Of a stretch of DNA of 64,000 nt, positions 52,964-61,636 are shown piece by piece. The first letter of the stretch is position 1. Every line of letters starts with the position of its first letter. The stretch lies in NCBI GenBank assembly GCA_963676415.1, contig OY781097.1, positions 930,001 to 994,000 on the forward strand, in the 5' to 3' direction. This DNA comes from G963662905 sp963676415 (GTDB lineage: Bacteria; Bacteroidota; Bacteroidia; Bacteroidales; WRLA01). A program made the translations under genes and the position numbers. Under the pieces are notes generated by a model that was given only the letters and a program-made list of their open reading frames with translations, did not search any database and was not told the DNA's origin.

Positions 52964-54507
52964 AATTCAATTTCTTTTACAATTGCGTCAATACTGGCGC
53001 GCAATTTGTCGGTTTTGCTTACTGTGATTGCAATTTCCTTGTTCAATGCTGCGATGTCAATCACCTCACGAGTATCTTTTGCTTCTACATACGAGCTTAC
53101 AGACAGGTTGTAGTCGTTTTTGGCAATTACCGAATTGTCAATAGAGTTTGCCACGTGTGCTACATCCTCTTTGTTGTCGAACATTCGCATAATCTCTTTG
53201 ATATGCTTGTCTGTTAGCACGTTGTTATTGGTTTCTTTTTTGAAGAAATCTTTGCCACTTGCATCAATAAACTGCGTCCTGGTATCTTTTTTACTTTTTG
53301 AAAGCACCAAAATATTAACGGCAATAGAAGTTCCAAAAAAGAGATTGGGCGCAAGCGAAATAACTGTTTCTACAAAGTTGCTATCTACTAAGTATTTTCT
53401 GATTTTTTGTTCTGCACCTCCACGGTAAAAAATACCGGGAAAACAAACAATAGCAGCACGCCCTTTGCTTGATAAGTAACTCAATGAGTGCAGCACAAAA
53501 GCAAAATCGGCTTTCGATTTAGGAGCAAGCACACCGACAGGAGCAAAACGGTCATCATTAATCAGTGTGGGGTCATCGCTTCCTATCCACTTTACAGAGT
53601 AGGGCGGATTAGAAACAATGGCATCAAAAGGTTTGTCGTCTCGTAGATGTGGGTCGGTAAGGGTATCACCCAGAACGATATGGAACTTGTCGTAGTTGAT
53701 GTTGTGCAAAAACATATTCATACGAGCCAGGTTGTAAGTGGTGTGGTTTATCTCTTGCCCAAAGAATCCATCTTCAATAATATGGTTGTCGAAATGTTTT
53801 TTTGCCTGCAAAAGCAGTGAACCCGAACCCGCAGCAGGGTCGTAAATCTTGTTTACTGTTGTTTGTTTGTGCATAGCGATCTGAGCAATAAGCTTAGATA
53901 CATTTTGCGGAGTGAAGAATTCACCACCCGACTTCCCTGCATTAGCGGCATAGTTTGAAATAAGGAACTCATAAGCATCACCAAAAAGGTCGATGTGATT
54001 TTCCTCAAAGTTGCCCAAACTCAAACCTGCTACACCTTTGATTACCGCAGCTAAGCGTTTGTTTTTGTTTTCTACAGTATTTCCTAAACGGTTACTGGTT
54101 GTATCAAAATCTGCAAACAATCCTTTAATGTCATCTTCGGATGGGAAGCCATTTGCGGAACTCTCAATAGCTGAGAAAATGGCTGCTAAGTCGGTGTTTA
54201 GGTTTTCGTTGGTATTGGCACTTTTCGCCACAGTTTCAAAAAGCTGACTGGGATAAATAAAGTACCCTTTGGTTTTAATCGCATCTGCTTTAATTTCGGG
54301 CGTGATCACATCGTCGGGCAGTCCGGCATAATGCACACTATCGTCTCCAGCCTCAATATAGTTGGTGAAATTCTCACTGATAAAACGGTAAAACAGCGTG
54401 CCCAACACAAATTGTTTAAAATCCCATCCATCTACCGAGCCGCGTACATCGTTGGCTATCTTCCATATTTGAGCTTGCAATTCTCCTCGTTGATTTATAC
54501 TTGTCAT
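52960..54507 (-). CDS. hsdM: Type I restriction-modification methyltransferase subunit M
   Basis: A 515-residue N6-adenine methyltransferase. DPAAGSG (223-229) binds SAM and NPPY (300-303) is the catalytic motif. N-terminal helical domain as in type IC HsdM. First intact gene of the RM operon; its ATG overlaps the stop of the broken XRE gene (TAATG). Confidence 0.97.
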   Translation of the reverse strand: MTSINQRGELQAQIWKIANDVRGSVDGWDFKQFVLGTLFYRFISENFTNYIEAGDDSVHYAGLPDDVITPEIKADAIKTKGYFIYPSQLFETVAKSANTNENLNTDLAAIFSAIESSANGFPSEDDIKGLFADFDTTSNRLGNTVENKNKRLAAVIKGVAGLSLGNFEENHIDLFGDAYEFLISNYAANAGKSGGEFFTPQNVSKLIAQIAMHKQTTVNKIYDPAAGSGSLLLQAKKHFDNHIIEDGFFGQEINHTTYNLARMNMFLHNINYDKFHIVLGDTLTDPHLRDDKPFDAIVSNPPYSVKWIGSDDPTLINDDRFAPVGVLAPKSKADFAFVLHSLSYLSSKGRAAIVCFPGIFYRGGAEQKIRKYLVDSNFVETVISLAPNLFFGTSIAVNILVLSKSKKDTRTQFIDASGKDFFKKETNNNVLTDKHIKEIMRMFDNKEDVAHVANSIDNSVIAKNDYNLSVSSYVEAKDTREVIDIAALNKEIAITVSKTDKLRASIDAIVKEIEL

Positions 54508-54695
54508 TATTTGTCCTCTTGTAATTCTTTTGGTTTAACAGCTAATGTCACGGATCTCTCAAAAAGCACCTATAGCTTTGGTTATTGTTTGTTCTGCACA
54601 TATGAGTTTATCATATTGCAACTTTTTCCCAGCTTCTCTGCTAAGCGAGTTTGTTTGATGCCTTTTGTGAGAACTTCTTCTCTAATCCTGTTCAT
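54507..54695 (-). pseudogene. Broken XRE-type regulator ahead of hsdM
   Basis: A 63-codon frame starting MNRIREEVLTKGIKQTRLAEKLG, a helix-turn-helix of the XRE family, as often found before type I RM genes. It is cut by in-frame TAA (54582-54584) and TAG a few codons later, after which the frame continues (PKL then VLFERSVTLAV, KPKELQEDK) to a final TAA. Both stops replace positions where Gln and Glu are usual. It overlaps hsdM as TAATG. Confidence 0.7.
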
Positions 54696-55204
54696 TATGT
54701 CCTTTAATAACTATTGTCGGCTAAATTAAGAAATTAGTTAACTATCTCGCTTTTCAATATATGAATTTGTTTAGGGAAAGTTGCATTGTATAGTTAAAAT
54801 GGTAATCATTTTGGGAAAGCTTACGGTATGCTGTAGTTTGCTACTGCTATTTCCTTGGCAATTCCCAAATGTAACTCAAACGCTCAAAAAAAATATCCAT
54901 TTTTGAATGTGGGTTCATTTCACCTATTATTATGATTGGGGCATACATTATTATAATTCTGATTGAGAGGAAGACTTTTTGCAGATAAAAATGCTCAGTC
55001 GGTTTGGAAATTATCAGAGAAAAATTTTCGGCCTGAACATTGGAAAAGCAACCTTTAATTTTTTAGAATCTCAATAAATGCTTTTCAAGAATTAAAATCA
55101 CGGATGTACATTGGAATCTATTAGCGGGAGTTTTGTGTACCATTCTGTGTACCATCAACAAAAAAGCCTGCTACAAATTTCAATGTAACAGGCTGATTTT
55201 GAGG
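54696..55204. other. Gene-free region upstream of RM operon
   Basis: About 500 bp, AT-rich. It holds the RM promoter region (no clear motif found), a 10-bp direct repeat TGTGTACCAT at 55134 and 55146, and a minus-strand terminator at 55165. No gene. Confidence 0.5.
55165..55194 (-). terminator. Terminator after tRNA-like pseudogene
   Basis: Minus-strand stem AGCCTGTTACA / TGTAGCAGGCT (one mismatch) followed by TTTTTTG. Confidence 0.7.
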
Positions 55205-55284
55205 CTCCCCCTGCTGTCCCGGGAATGCGGGAAGCGACCCTCTGATTAATCCCGAAGCTTCGGGACTCTAACCAACTGAGCTAA
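55205..55284 (-). pseudogene. Damaged tRNA-Asn copy with palindrome substitutions
   Basis: Aligns with the tRNA-Asn at 55608 from the D arm to the 3' end (TTAGCTCAGTTGGTTAGAG, TTAATCAGAGGGTCGCT, CAGCAGGGGGAG). About 10 nt of the anticodon arm is replaced by TCCCGAAGCTTCGGGA (55250-55265), and about 10 nt of the T arm by the 16-nt 55217-55232. It cannot form a working tRNA. Its D-arm end codes the last residues of the GIY-YIG gene. Confidence 0.75.
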
Positions 55285-55548
55285 AACAACATCAAATTCT
55301 TTTTGCTCAAGTAATTGCATGATAAACTTCTTGCTCTTTTGTCTTTTAATAAAACGCTCTACTTTTAAAGCTTCGGAAAGACTTTCTCCACACTGGAATA
55401 CTGCAGCAATTACCCAAGAACGATATTTTTTCGTAAAAGTTTTTCTGTCTGAAGTATTATGTTCTTTCAGCCTACGTGCATAGTCATCACTAATACCAAC
55501 GTAGTATTTGTCTGCAGAAACAGAATGCAAAATATAAAGGTAATACAT
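55246..55548 (-). CDS. GIY-YIG nuclease-family protein
   Basis: 100 residues from MYYLYIL, the family start (an ATG 9 codons earlier at 55575 is possible). GIY-YIG motifs YLYILHS...YYVG and RLKEHN are present. The protein ends inside the damaged tRNA copy, whose sequence gives the last residues (AQLVRVPKLRD). Small single-domain GIY-YIG proteins of this type are common in Bacteroidota, often beside tRNA genes; their role is unknown. Trapped between tRNA copies, it may belong to a mobile or recombining unit. Confidence 0.8.
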   Translation of the reverse strand: MYYLYILHSVSADKYYVGISDDYARRLKEHNTSDRKTFTKKYRSWVIAAVFQCGESLSEALKVERFIKRQKSKKFIMQLLEQKEFDVVLAQLVRVPKLRD

Positions 55549-55575
55549 TGAATTTATGTTGGTACTGCAAAACAC

Positions 55576-55606
55576 AAAAAAAGCCGGTCAAAAACCGGCT
55601 TTTTTT
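55576..55606 (-). terminator. Terminator of tRNA-Asn
   Basis: GCCGGT / ACCGGC stem with A7/T7 flanks, directly after the tRNA 3' end. Confidence 0.85.
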
Positions 55607-55607
55607 G

Positions 55608-55681
55608 CTCCCCCTGCTGGACTTGAACCAGCGACCCTCTGATTAACAGTCAGATGCTCTAACCAACTGAGCTAAGGAGGA
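55608..55681 (-). tRNA. tRNA-Asn (GTT)
   Basis: A full cloverleaf: acceptor TCCTCCT / AGGGGGA, D arm GCTCAGTTGGTTAGAGC, anticodon stem TCTGA / TCAGA with loop CTGTTAA (anticodon GTT), and T arm GCTGG-TTCAAGT-CCAGC. No CCA is encoded. Confidence 0.95.
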
Positions 55682-55695
55682 AGGTTTCCTTTTTG

Positions 55696-55741
55696 CGGAC
55701 CTCTGATTAATCCCGAAACTTCGGGACTCTGACCAAAGAGC
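55696..55741 (-). repeat. Partial tRNA-Asn-like copy with palindrome
   Basis: Carries GCTC-TTTGGTCAGAG, then TCCCGAAGTTTCGGGA (palindrome at 55711-55726), then TTAATCAGAGG. Same substitution site as the copy at 55205. Confidence 0.65.
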
Positions 55742-55823
55742 TTTTAAGGAATTTCTTTTTGATAAAGAACATTATGTTGTTCAAAAAGTGGTGCAAATGT
55801 ACTGCAATTCCTCAAATAAACAA

Positions 55824-55831
55824 TACTTTTG
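55824..55831 (+). promoter_or_regulatory. Putative -7 promoter element (TACTTTTG)
   Basis: TAnnTTTG match upstream of the PfkB-family kinase gene. Confidence 0.4.
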
Positions 55832-55896
55832 CAAAAAATATTTTAGAAAATTTAATCTGTCATCAGCAAATTGCTGTTATTCAAATAAATATAAAT

Positions 55897-56877
55897 ATGA
55901 AAAAAGTACTTGGCCTTGGTAATGCCCTCCTCGACATCATCTACCGCATCGAAAACGACGACATCATTAACAAATATAAACTGCCCCGCGGCGGTATGCA
56001 GCTCGTGCAAAAAGACATGATCGGCAAAATTGCTGCCGATCTGAAATCAAGCACGGCAGAAGAAGCTGCCGGTGGAAGTGCCTCCAACACCATTCACGGA
56101 ATTGCCGGAATGGGCACCGAGGCATCGCTCATCGGGAAAATCCAGAACGATGCCTATGGCAAAATCCTGGAAAGCTCCATGATCAAAGCCGGCATCAAAC
56201 CTTACCTGCTGAAAGGCAAAAACGAAACCGGCACGGCCCTTACGCTGGTGACCCCTGACAGCGAACGGACTTTCGCAGTAAATTTGGGTGCTGCTCTTGA
56301 GCTGGTTCCGGAAGATTTGAATGATGCGCAATTTGAAGGCCACGACATCCTGCATATTGAAGGATATCTGGTGCAAAACCATGCATTGATGATTGCTGCA
56401 ATGGAACTGGCCAAAAAACACCAGATGAAGATTTCGCTCGACCTGGCATCTTATGATGTAGTGGAAAACGATAAGGAATTCCTGCACGAAATCACGGAAA
56501 AATATGTGGACATTGTTTTTGCCAATGAGGAAGAGTCCAAAGCATTTACAGGAAAAGAGCCCCGTGAAGCCCTGGATGTTTTAGCAGGACTTTGTGAAAT
56601 TGCCGTTGTGAAAATCGGAAAAGACGGAAGCTACATAAAAACAAAGGGAAAAGTGACCACTATTGCACCCTTGCAGGCCAATCCGATCGACACAACAGGA
56701 GCCGGCGACCTCTATGCAGGAGGTTTTCTATATGCACTGATTCAAGGTTACGATATGGAAAAATGCGGTTGGCTGGGTTCTTTGATGGCGGCAAAAGTTA
56801 TTGAAACCATCGGTGCAAAACTCACTGAAAGCCAATGGGCAGAGATAAAACAAGCCTGGAACAGCGCGGAAAATTAA
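55897..56877 (+). CDS. PfkB-family carbohydrate/nucleoside kinase
   Basis: A 326-residue sugar kinase of the ribokinase fold, close to adenosine kinases. GGSASNTIHGIAGMG at the start and the anion-hole motif DTTGAGDLYAGGF near the end mark the family. It may phosphorylate adenosine or a related sugar. Start MKKVLGLGNALLD chosen over the longer frame. Confidence 0.92.
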   Translation: MKKVLGLGNALLDIIYRIENDDIINKYKLPRGGMQLVQKDMIGKIAADLKSSTAEEAAGGSASNTIHGIAGMGTEASLIGKIQNDAYGKILESSMIKAGIKPYLLKGKNETGTALTLVTPDSERTFAVNLGAALELVPEDLNDAQFEGHDILHIEGYLVQNHALMIAAMELAKKHQMKISLDLASYDVVENDKEFLHEITEKYVDIVFANEEESKAFTGKEPREALDVLAGLCEIAVVKIGKDGSYIKTKGKVTTIAPLQANPIDTTGAGDLYAGGFLYALIQGYDMEKCGWLGSLMAAKVIETIGAKLTESQWAEIKQAWNSAEN

Positions 56878-56937
56878 TAGTTCTTTCAATTTATTTTCAG
56901 GAATGTACGGCATTTTTCATTATTAATCAGTTTTTTA

Positions 56938-56945
56938 TAAATTTG
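56938..56945 (+). promoter_or_regulatory. Putative -7 promoter element (TAAATTTG)
   Basis: TAnnTTTG match about 55 bp before the EF-G2 gene. Confidence 0.45.
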
Positions 56946-56999
56946 CGCTTCCTAAATTGAAATTTAGTATTAATCCATTTTAAGACATAGGTTAACGAA

Positions 57000-59135
57000 A
57001 TGAAGGTTTATCAAACAAAAGATATCAGGAACCTCGCTCTGCTTGGCGGCGCGAAAACTGGTAAAACCACCCTTGCGGAGTGCATGCTCTTGGAAGGTGG
57101 CATAATCAACAGGAGAGGTTCTGTTGATGACAAGAACACGGTATCGGATTATCGTGAAATTGAGCTGGAACGCCAGAACTCAGTATTCAGCACAGTACTC
57201 TACAGCGAATTTGAAGGGAAGAAAATCAATTTTATTGACACTCCCGGTATGGACGACTTCGTAGGTGAAGTTATCGCACCACTTTCAGTGGCCGATACCG
57301 GAGTGCTTTTGATCAACGCACAGAATGGCGTGGAAGTGGGCGCTGAGATTGCCTGGAGGAACACAAAAAGGTTTAATACACCGGTAATTTTTACTATCAA
57401 CCACTTAGAGCACGAAAATTCAAACTTCGACGAAGCTGTCCGTCAGATGCGTGCCCAGTTTGGCGGCGGTATTACCATTTGCCAATATCCTGTAAATGCA
57501 GGTGTTGGGTTTGATTCGGTGATCGACCTTATCCGCATGAAGATGTACAAATTCCCTGAAAACGGTGGTGAAGCACAGGAACTCGATATCCCTGCCGATC
57601 AGGAAGACAAAGCACAGGAACTTCAGTCGGCTATGATCGAGGAGCTTGCCGCCAATGACGAGGAACTGATGGAAAAATTCTTCGAAAACGGAACACTGAG
57701 CGAAGATGAAATTACATCAGGAATGAAACTCAGCCTGAACAATCGCGAATTCTTCCCTGTATTCTGTATCAACACAAAACACAATATGGGTGTTAAGCGC
57801 CTGATGCAGTTCATCAACCGTATGGCTCCGGCTCCGGACGAAATGCCGGCGATGAAAGATACCGAAGGAAACGACATTGTTGTAAATGCCGATGATGATA
57901 CTGTTGCATTTGTTTTCAAAACAGGCATTGAGCCACATCTTGGTGAAGTAAGCTACTTTAAAGTACTGGCCGGTTCTGTTTGCGAAGCCAGTGACCTGAT
58001 GAATGCCAATACGCAAACCAAAGAACGTATCTCCCAGATTTTTGCCATGGCCGGTAAAAACCGTGAAAAAGCGGAAAAATTCCTGGCCGGCGATATGGGT
58101 GCAGCAATTAAATTAAAGAACACGAAAACAAATACGACCCTCTGCGGAATGAAAATTTCTGACCGCAAAGTAGATCCTATTGTTTTCCCTGCACCAAAAA
58201 TCCAAATGGCCGTGAAGCCAAAAACTTCCGGTGATGAAGAAAAACTGGGCAGTGCATTCCATACATACCACAAAATTGACCAAACCCTTACAGCTGAATA
58301 CAGCAAAGAACTCAAGCAGCTTATCGTAAGCGGCCAGGGCGAGCTTCACCTCAACATTGCCAAATGGCAAATCGAAAACCTCGATAAAGTTGAATACGAA
58401 TATTTTGCCCCAAAAATTCCTTATCGCGAAACAATTACCAAAAAAGCCAAATCATCTTATCGCCATAAAAAACAATCAGGTGGTTCAGGTCAGTTTGGTG
58501 AAGTACATATGATGATTGAGCCTTATCACGAAGGCATGGAATGGACAAAAGAATTCCCTGTTCGTGGTTCAGAAGAAATCCCATTGGGATGGGGCGGTAA
58601 ACTGATCCTCAACAACTGTATCGTTGGCGGTTCTATTGACGCACGTTTTTTCCCGGCTATCCTTAAAGGTTTGATGGAAAAAATGGAAGACGGCCCACTT
58701 ACCGGTTCCTATGCCCGCGATATCGTAGTTTATATCTATGACGGCAAAATGCACCCGGTAGATTCAAACGAAATTTCGTTTAAACTGGCATCGCGCAATG
58801 CATTTAGAGAAGCATTTAAAAATGCAGGCCCAAAAATCCTTGAGCCAATTTATAATGTAGAAGTACTCGTTCCCGAAGAAAAAATGGGTGATGTTATGAC
58901 TGACCTCCAGGGACGCCGTGCCGTGATTATGGGTATGGAAGCCGAAGGCAACTATCAGAAAATCAAAGCCCGTGCCCCATTGGCCGAGATGAACCGTTAC
59001 TCTACTTCCCTTAGCTCTATTACCAGTGGCCGCGCCATGTACAGCCTCGAATTTGCTGAGTATGCTCAGGTTCCGGGTGATGTACAAACCAAACTTCTGG
59101 CTGAATACGAAGCAGCACAGGAAGAAGAAGATTAA
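57000..59135 (+). CDS. Elongation factor G paralogue (EF-G2 type) with changed GTPase motifs
   Basis: A 711-residue EF-G-like protein with all five EF-G domains by length. G1 reads GGAKTGKTT (16-24) instead of GHVDAGKTT, the G3 motif reads DTPGM (80-84) instead of DTPGH with Met84 in the place of the catalytic His, and NHLE (134) replaces NKxD. Switch I has RQNSV instead of RGITI. It closely follows the Bacteroides EF-G2 pattern, reported to move ribosomes without GTP hydrolysis. It therefore probably helps translation in starvation rather than being the main EF-G. Terminator follows. Confidence 0.9.
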   Translation: MKVYQTKDIRNLALLGGAKTGKTTLAECMLLEGGIINRRGSVDDKNTVSDYREIELERQNSVFSTVLYSEFEGKKINFIDTPGMDDFVGEVIAPLSVADTGVLLINAQNGVEVGAEIAWRNTKRFNTPVIFTINHLEHENSNFDEAVRQMRAQFGGGITICQYPVNAGVGFDSVIDLIRMKMYKFPENGGEAQELDIPADQEDKAQELQSAMIEELAANDEELMEKFFENGTLSEDEITSGMKLSLNNREFFPVFCINTKHNMGVKRLMQFINRMAPAPDEMPAMKDTEGNDIVVNADDDTVAFVFKTGIEPHLGEVSYFKVLAGSVCEASDLMNANTQTKERISQIFAMAGKNREKAEKFLAGDMGAAIKLKNTKTNTTLCGMKISDRKVDPIVFPAPKIQMAVKPKTSGDEEKLGSAFHTYHKIDQTLTAEYSKELKQLIVSGQGELHLNIAKWQIENLDKVEYEYFAPKIPYRETITKKAKSSYRHKKQSGGSGQFGEVHMMIEPYHEGMEWTKEFPVRGSEEIPLGWGGKLILNNCIVGGSIDARFFPAILKGLMEKMEDGPLTGSYARDIVVYIYDGKMHPVDSNEISFKLASRNAFREAFKNAGPKILEPIYNVEVLVPEEKMGDVMTDLQGRRAVIMGMEAEGNYQKIKARAPLAEMNRYSTSLSSITSGRAMYSLEFAEYAQVPGDVQTKLLAEYEAAQEEED

Positions 59136-59157
59136 TACCTTGTTTTTGAAATATCGC

Positions 59158-59188
59158 AAAGCGTCCTGAACTATCGGGACGCTTTTTT
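59158..59188 (+). terminator. Terminator of EF-G2 gene
   Basis: AAAGCGTCC / GGACGCTTT stem then T7. The loop carries TGAACTATCG, itself close to the TCCCGA-type palindromes. Confidence 0.8.
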
Positions 59189-59324
59189 TATAACCTAAAA
59201 CCAAATCCGGATTTTTACGTATAAGCATAGCGGATAATACTGTATATTTTTATTATTGTTCGCTTAATCATAAATATGTATATTTGTTAGTCGCTTTCTT
59301 CAATGAACAAAATGCTCGGATCCT

Positions 59325-61268
59325 ATGAATGAAACGCAATATTCTCCACAAATCCTGGTCGTTGATGATGTCAGGGAAAATTTACTGGCAATATCCAGCC
59401 TGATTCGATCATGCAATGCTCAGGTAATAACTGCATCTTCGGGAGCAGAAGCCTTGGAAATTGTGGCTGAAGAAAAAATGGCCCTTTGCGTACTTGATGT
59501 GCAAATGCCCGAAATGGACGGTTACGAACTGGCAACAAAAATCCGGGAAACGGAATGCAACGCACATACACCCATCATTTTCCTGACGGCCGTGCATATT
59601 GATCAAATCAGTATTTTCAAAGGATACCGAACTGGTGCCGTTGACTACATTACCAAGCCAATTAACAAGGAAATCCTACTCTCAAAGATCAGGGTCTTTT
59701 TGAAACTTGAAGAAGTCCGGAGCAAGCTTGAACGAGCCGAAAAGCGATACGAAAGCATCGTTCATGAGCAATCTGATTATATTATCCGGTTTGACCACAA
59801 CCTGATTATTACTTTTGTAAACAGCAGCATGGCCAAACTGTTCCGCTCAGAATACAAAAACCTGGAAGGACTTAAGCTACTTGATATTTTTGATGATATT
59901 GAAGCAAAAAAATATAAATCCGAAGTGTCAAAACTGGCTCCCGGAGGCAAGTGCTTCACTTTTGAGCATAAATTATTTAAAAATCCCAGTCAGCCGAAAA
60001 ACCAAAAATGTTTTCTTCATAAAGTTTCCGGTATCGGGAATGAATATGGTTCGATTGATGAATATCAAGTGGTTTTGCACGATATTACCGATCGGAAATC
60101 AATGGAGCAGCAATTGATCCAGGAACGCAAAAAAGCGGAAGCTGCAACAGAATCAAAATCCCGCTTTTTGGCCAATATGAGCCATGAAATACGCACACCG
60201 ATGAGCGCAATAATTGGTATGGCAGATCTGCTTAAAGAGTATGACCTGCCCGAAGATGCCACAGAATCGGTCGATATCATTAAAATTTCAGCCAACAACC
60301 TTTTATCGCTGGTTAATGAAATACTGGATTTTTCTAAAATCGAAGCAAATCAAATCGATATCGAAAATACACCTTTCAACCTGAAAGAGCAAATCTCTGA
60401 TACTGTTAAAGTTTTTAAATACAGTGCCACCAATCATGAAATTGAATTAAAAAGCGATATCAGTGAGGATATTCCTGCAAAAGTCCTGGGCGATCCGGCC
60501 CGGTTCCGGCAAATCCTGAACAACCTGATAGGAAATGCAGTAAAGTTTACCCGGAAAGGAACGGTTGAAATCCGTTCGTATGTTGAACGAGAAGATGAAA
60601 GCAGTTGCACCGTTCGGACAACAGTTAGCGACAATGGAATAGGGATCGGCCCGGACGGGATGAAACGCCTTTTCAAACCTTTCAGCCAAACATCACCCGA
60701 TATAAGACGAAAATACGGTGGCACCGGCTTGGGCTTGGCCATCAGTAAAAACCTGGCCGAGCTAATGGGTGGTGACATTGGCGCCGAAAGCGAAATAAAC
60801 AAAGGATCTGTTTTTTGGTTTCGTTTGAAATTTCTAATCGACAAGAATCAACAAAAAGAAAAAGGACTATTGACTTCGCCAATGCCTAACAAAGATGCCC
60901 TCAGAATACTCATTGTTGAAGACAATATATTAAACCAAAAGGTAGCAGCGGCCACATTGCGCAAAATGGGACATAGCGTTGAAATTGCGAATAACGGCAA
61001 GGAAGGTGTGGAAAAATTTAAAAATAAAAAATACGATCTCATTGTAATGGATATCCAGATGCCTGTAATGAACGGACTGGATGCAACAAAGGTTATCAGG
61101 CAAGTTGAAAAAGAAAAAGGTACCGGTTCAGCCGTCAAAATTGTTGCCCTAACGGCCAATGCCCTGCTCAATGACAGGGACATATGCCTGGCCGCAGGAA
61201 TGGATGAATACATAAGCAAACCATTCAGAAAAGAAGACTTTTTGCGCGTACTCGATATAATTATGTAG
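59325..61268 (+). CDS. Hybrid histidine kinase: REC-PAS-HisKA-HATPase-REC
   Basis: A 647-residue cytoplasmic hybrid kinase. N-terminal receiver with phospho-Asp58 (LDVQMPEMDG), PAS-like sensor around 145-255, HisKA with His287 (NMSHEIRTP), HATPase (DNGIGIG, GGTGLGLAIS), and C-terminal receiver with Asp576 (MDIQMPVMNG). No membrane segment and no DNA-binding domain, so it is a phosphorelay node. Followed by a second hybrid kinase. Confidence 0.95.
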   Translation: MNETQYSPQILVVDDVRENLLAISSLIRSCNAQVITASSGAEALEIVAEEKMALCVLDVQMPEMDGYELATKIRETECNAHTPIIFLTAVHIDQISIFKGYRTGAVDYITKPINKEILLSKIRVFLKLEEVRSKLERAEKRYESIVHEQSDYIIRFDHNLIITFVNSSMAKLFRSEYKNLEGLKLLDIFDDIEAKKYKSEVSKLAPGGKCFTFEHKLFKNPSQPKNQKCFLHKVSGIGNEYGSIDEYQVVLHDITDRKSMEQQLIQERKKAEAATESKSRFLANMSHEIRTPMSAIIGMADLLKEYDLPEDATESVDIIKISANNLLSLVNEILDFSKIEANQIDIENTPFNLKEQISDTVKVFKYSATNHEIELKSDISEDIPAKVLGDPARFRQILNNLIGNAVKFTRKGTVEIRSYVEREDESSCTVRTTVSDNGIGIGPDGMKRLFKPFSQTSPDIRRKYGGTGLGLAISKNLAELMGGDIGAESEINKGSVFWFRLKFLIDKNQQKEKGLLTSPMPNKDALRILIVEDNILNQKVAAATLRKMGHSVEIANNGKEGVEKFKNKKYDLIVMDIQMPVMNGLDATKVIRQVEKEKGTGSAVKIVALTANALLNDRDICLAAGMDEYISKPFRKEDFLRVLDIIM

Positions 61269-61636
61269 GCTTGGGATTAAAAATTTAACAGAACACCCAT
61301 AAAGCCAACAGCCTGGCATCAAGCACGGACATGTTTTTTGTTAAACCCTATTAAACCCGATGACCTTAACCTGATTAATTCATGAAATTTCCTCATGAGA
61401 GCCTTCGACATATTCAGCGACCACGTTTAAAACACAATAAGAAAAAGGAAGTGCATATTATTGGCGCACAGGAATAGCCGTAGATGTTTTGAAAACCAAA
61501 AAGACAGCATTCCTTTCTTTTGCAGTGGTTTGCGCGCGCAACAGATTATTTTGAGAATTATTCGGGTTAAGAAGGCAATGAGCGATTTACTTTTAAAATA
61601 GTGTTATCTTTGGCATGCCTAAAGATTTTAAAAAGT
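61269..61636. other. Intergenic between two hybrid kinases
   Basis: 368 bp with only a promoter-like motif at 61605 noted. Confidence 0.5.
61605..61612 (+). promoter_or_regulatory. Putative -7 promoter element (TATCTTTG)
   Basis: TAnnTTTG match 25 bp before the second hybrid kinase ATG. Confidence 0.45.

Noticed and set aside
54331..54729. A 132-aa plus-strand frame over the start of hsdM
   Set aside because: It is antisense to hsdM and the broken XRE gene, both of which match families.
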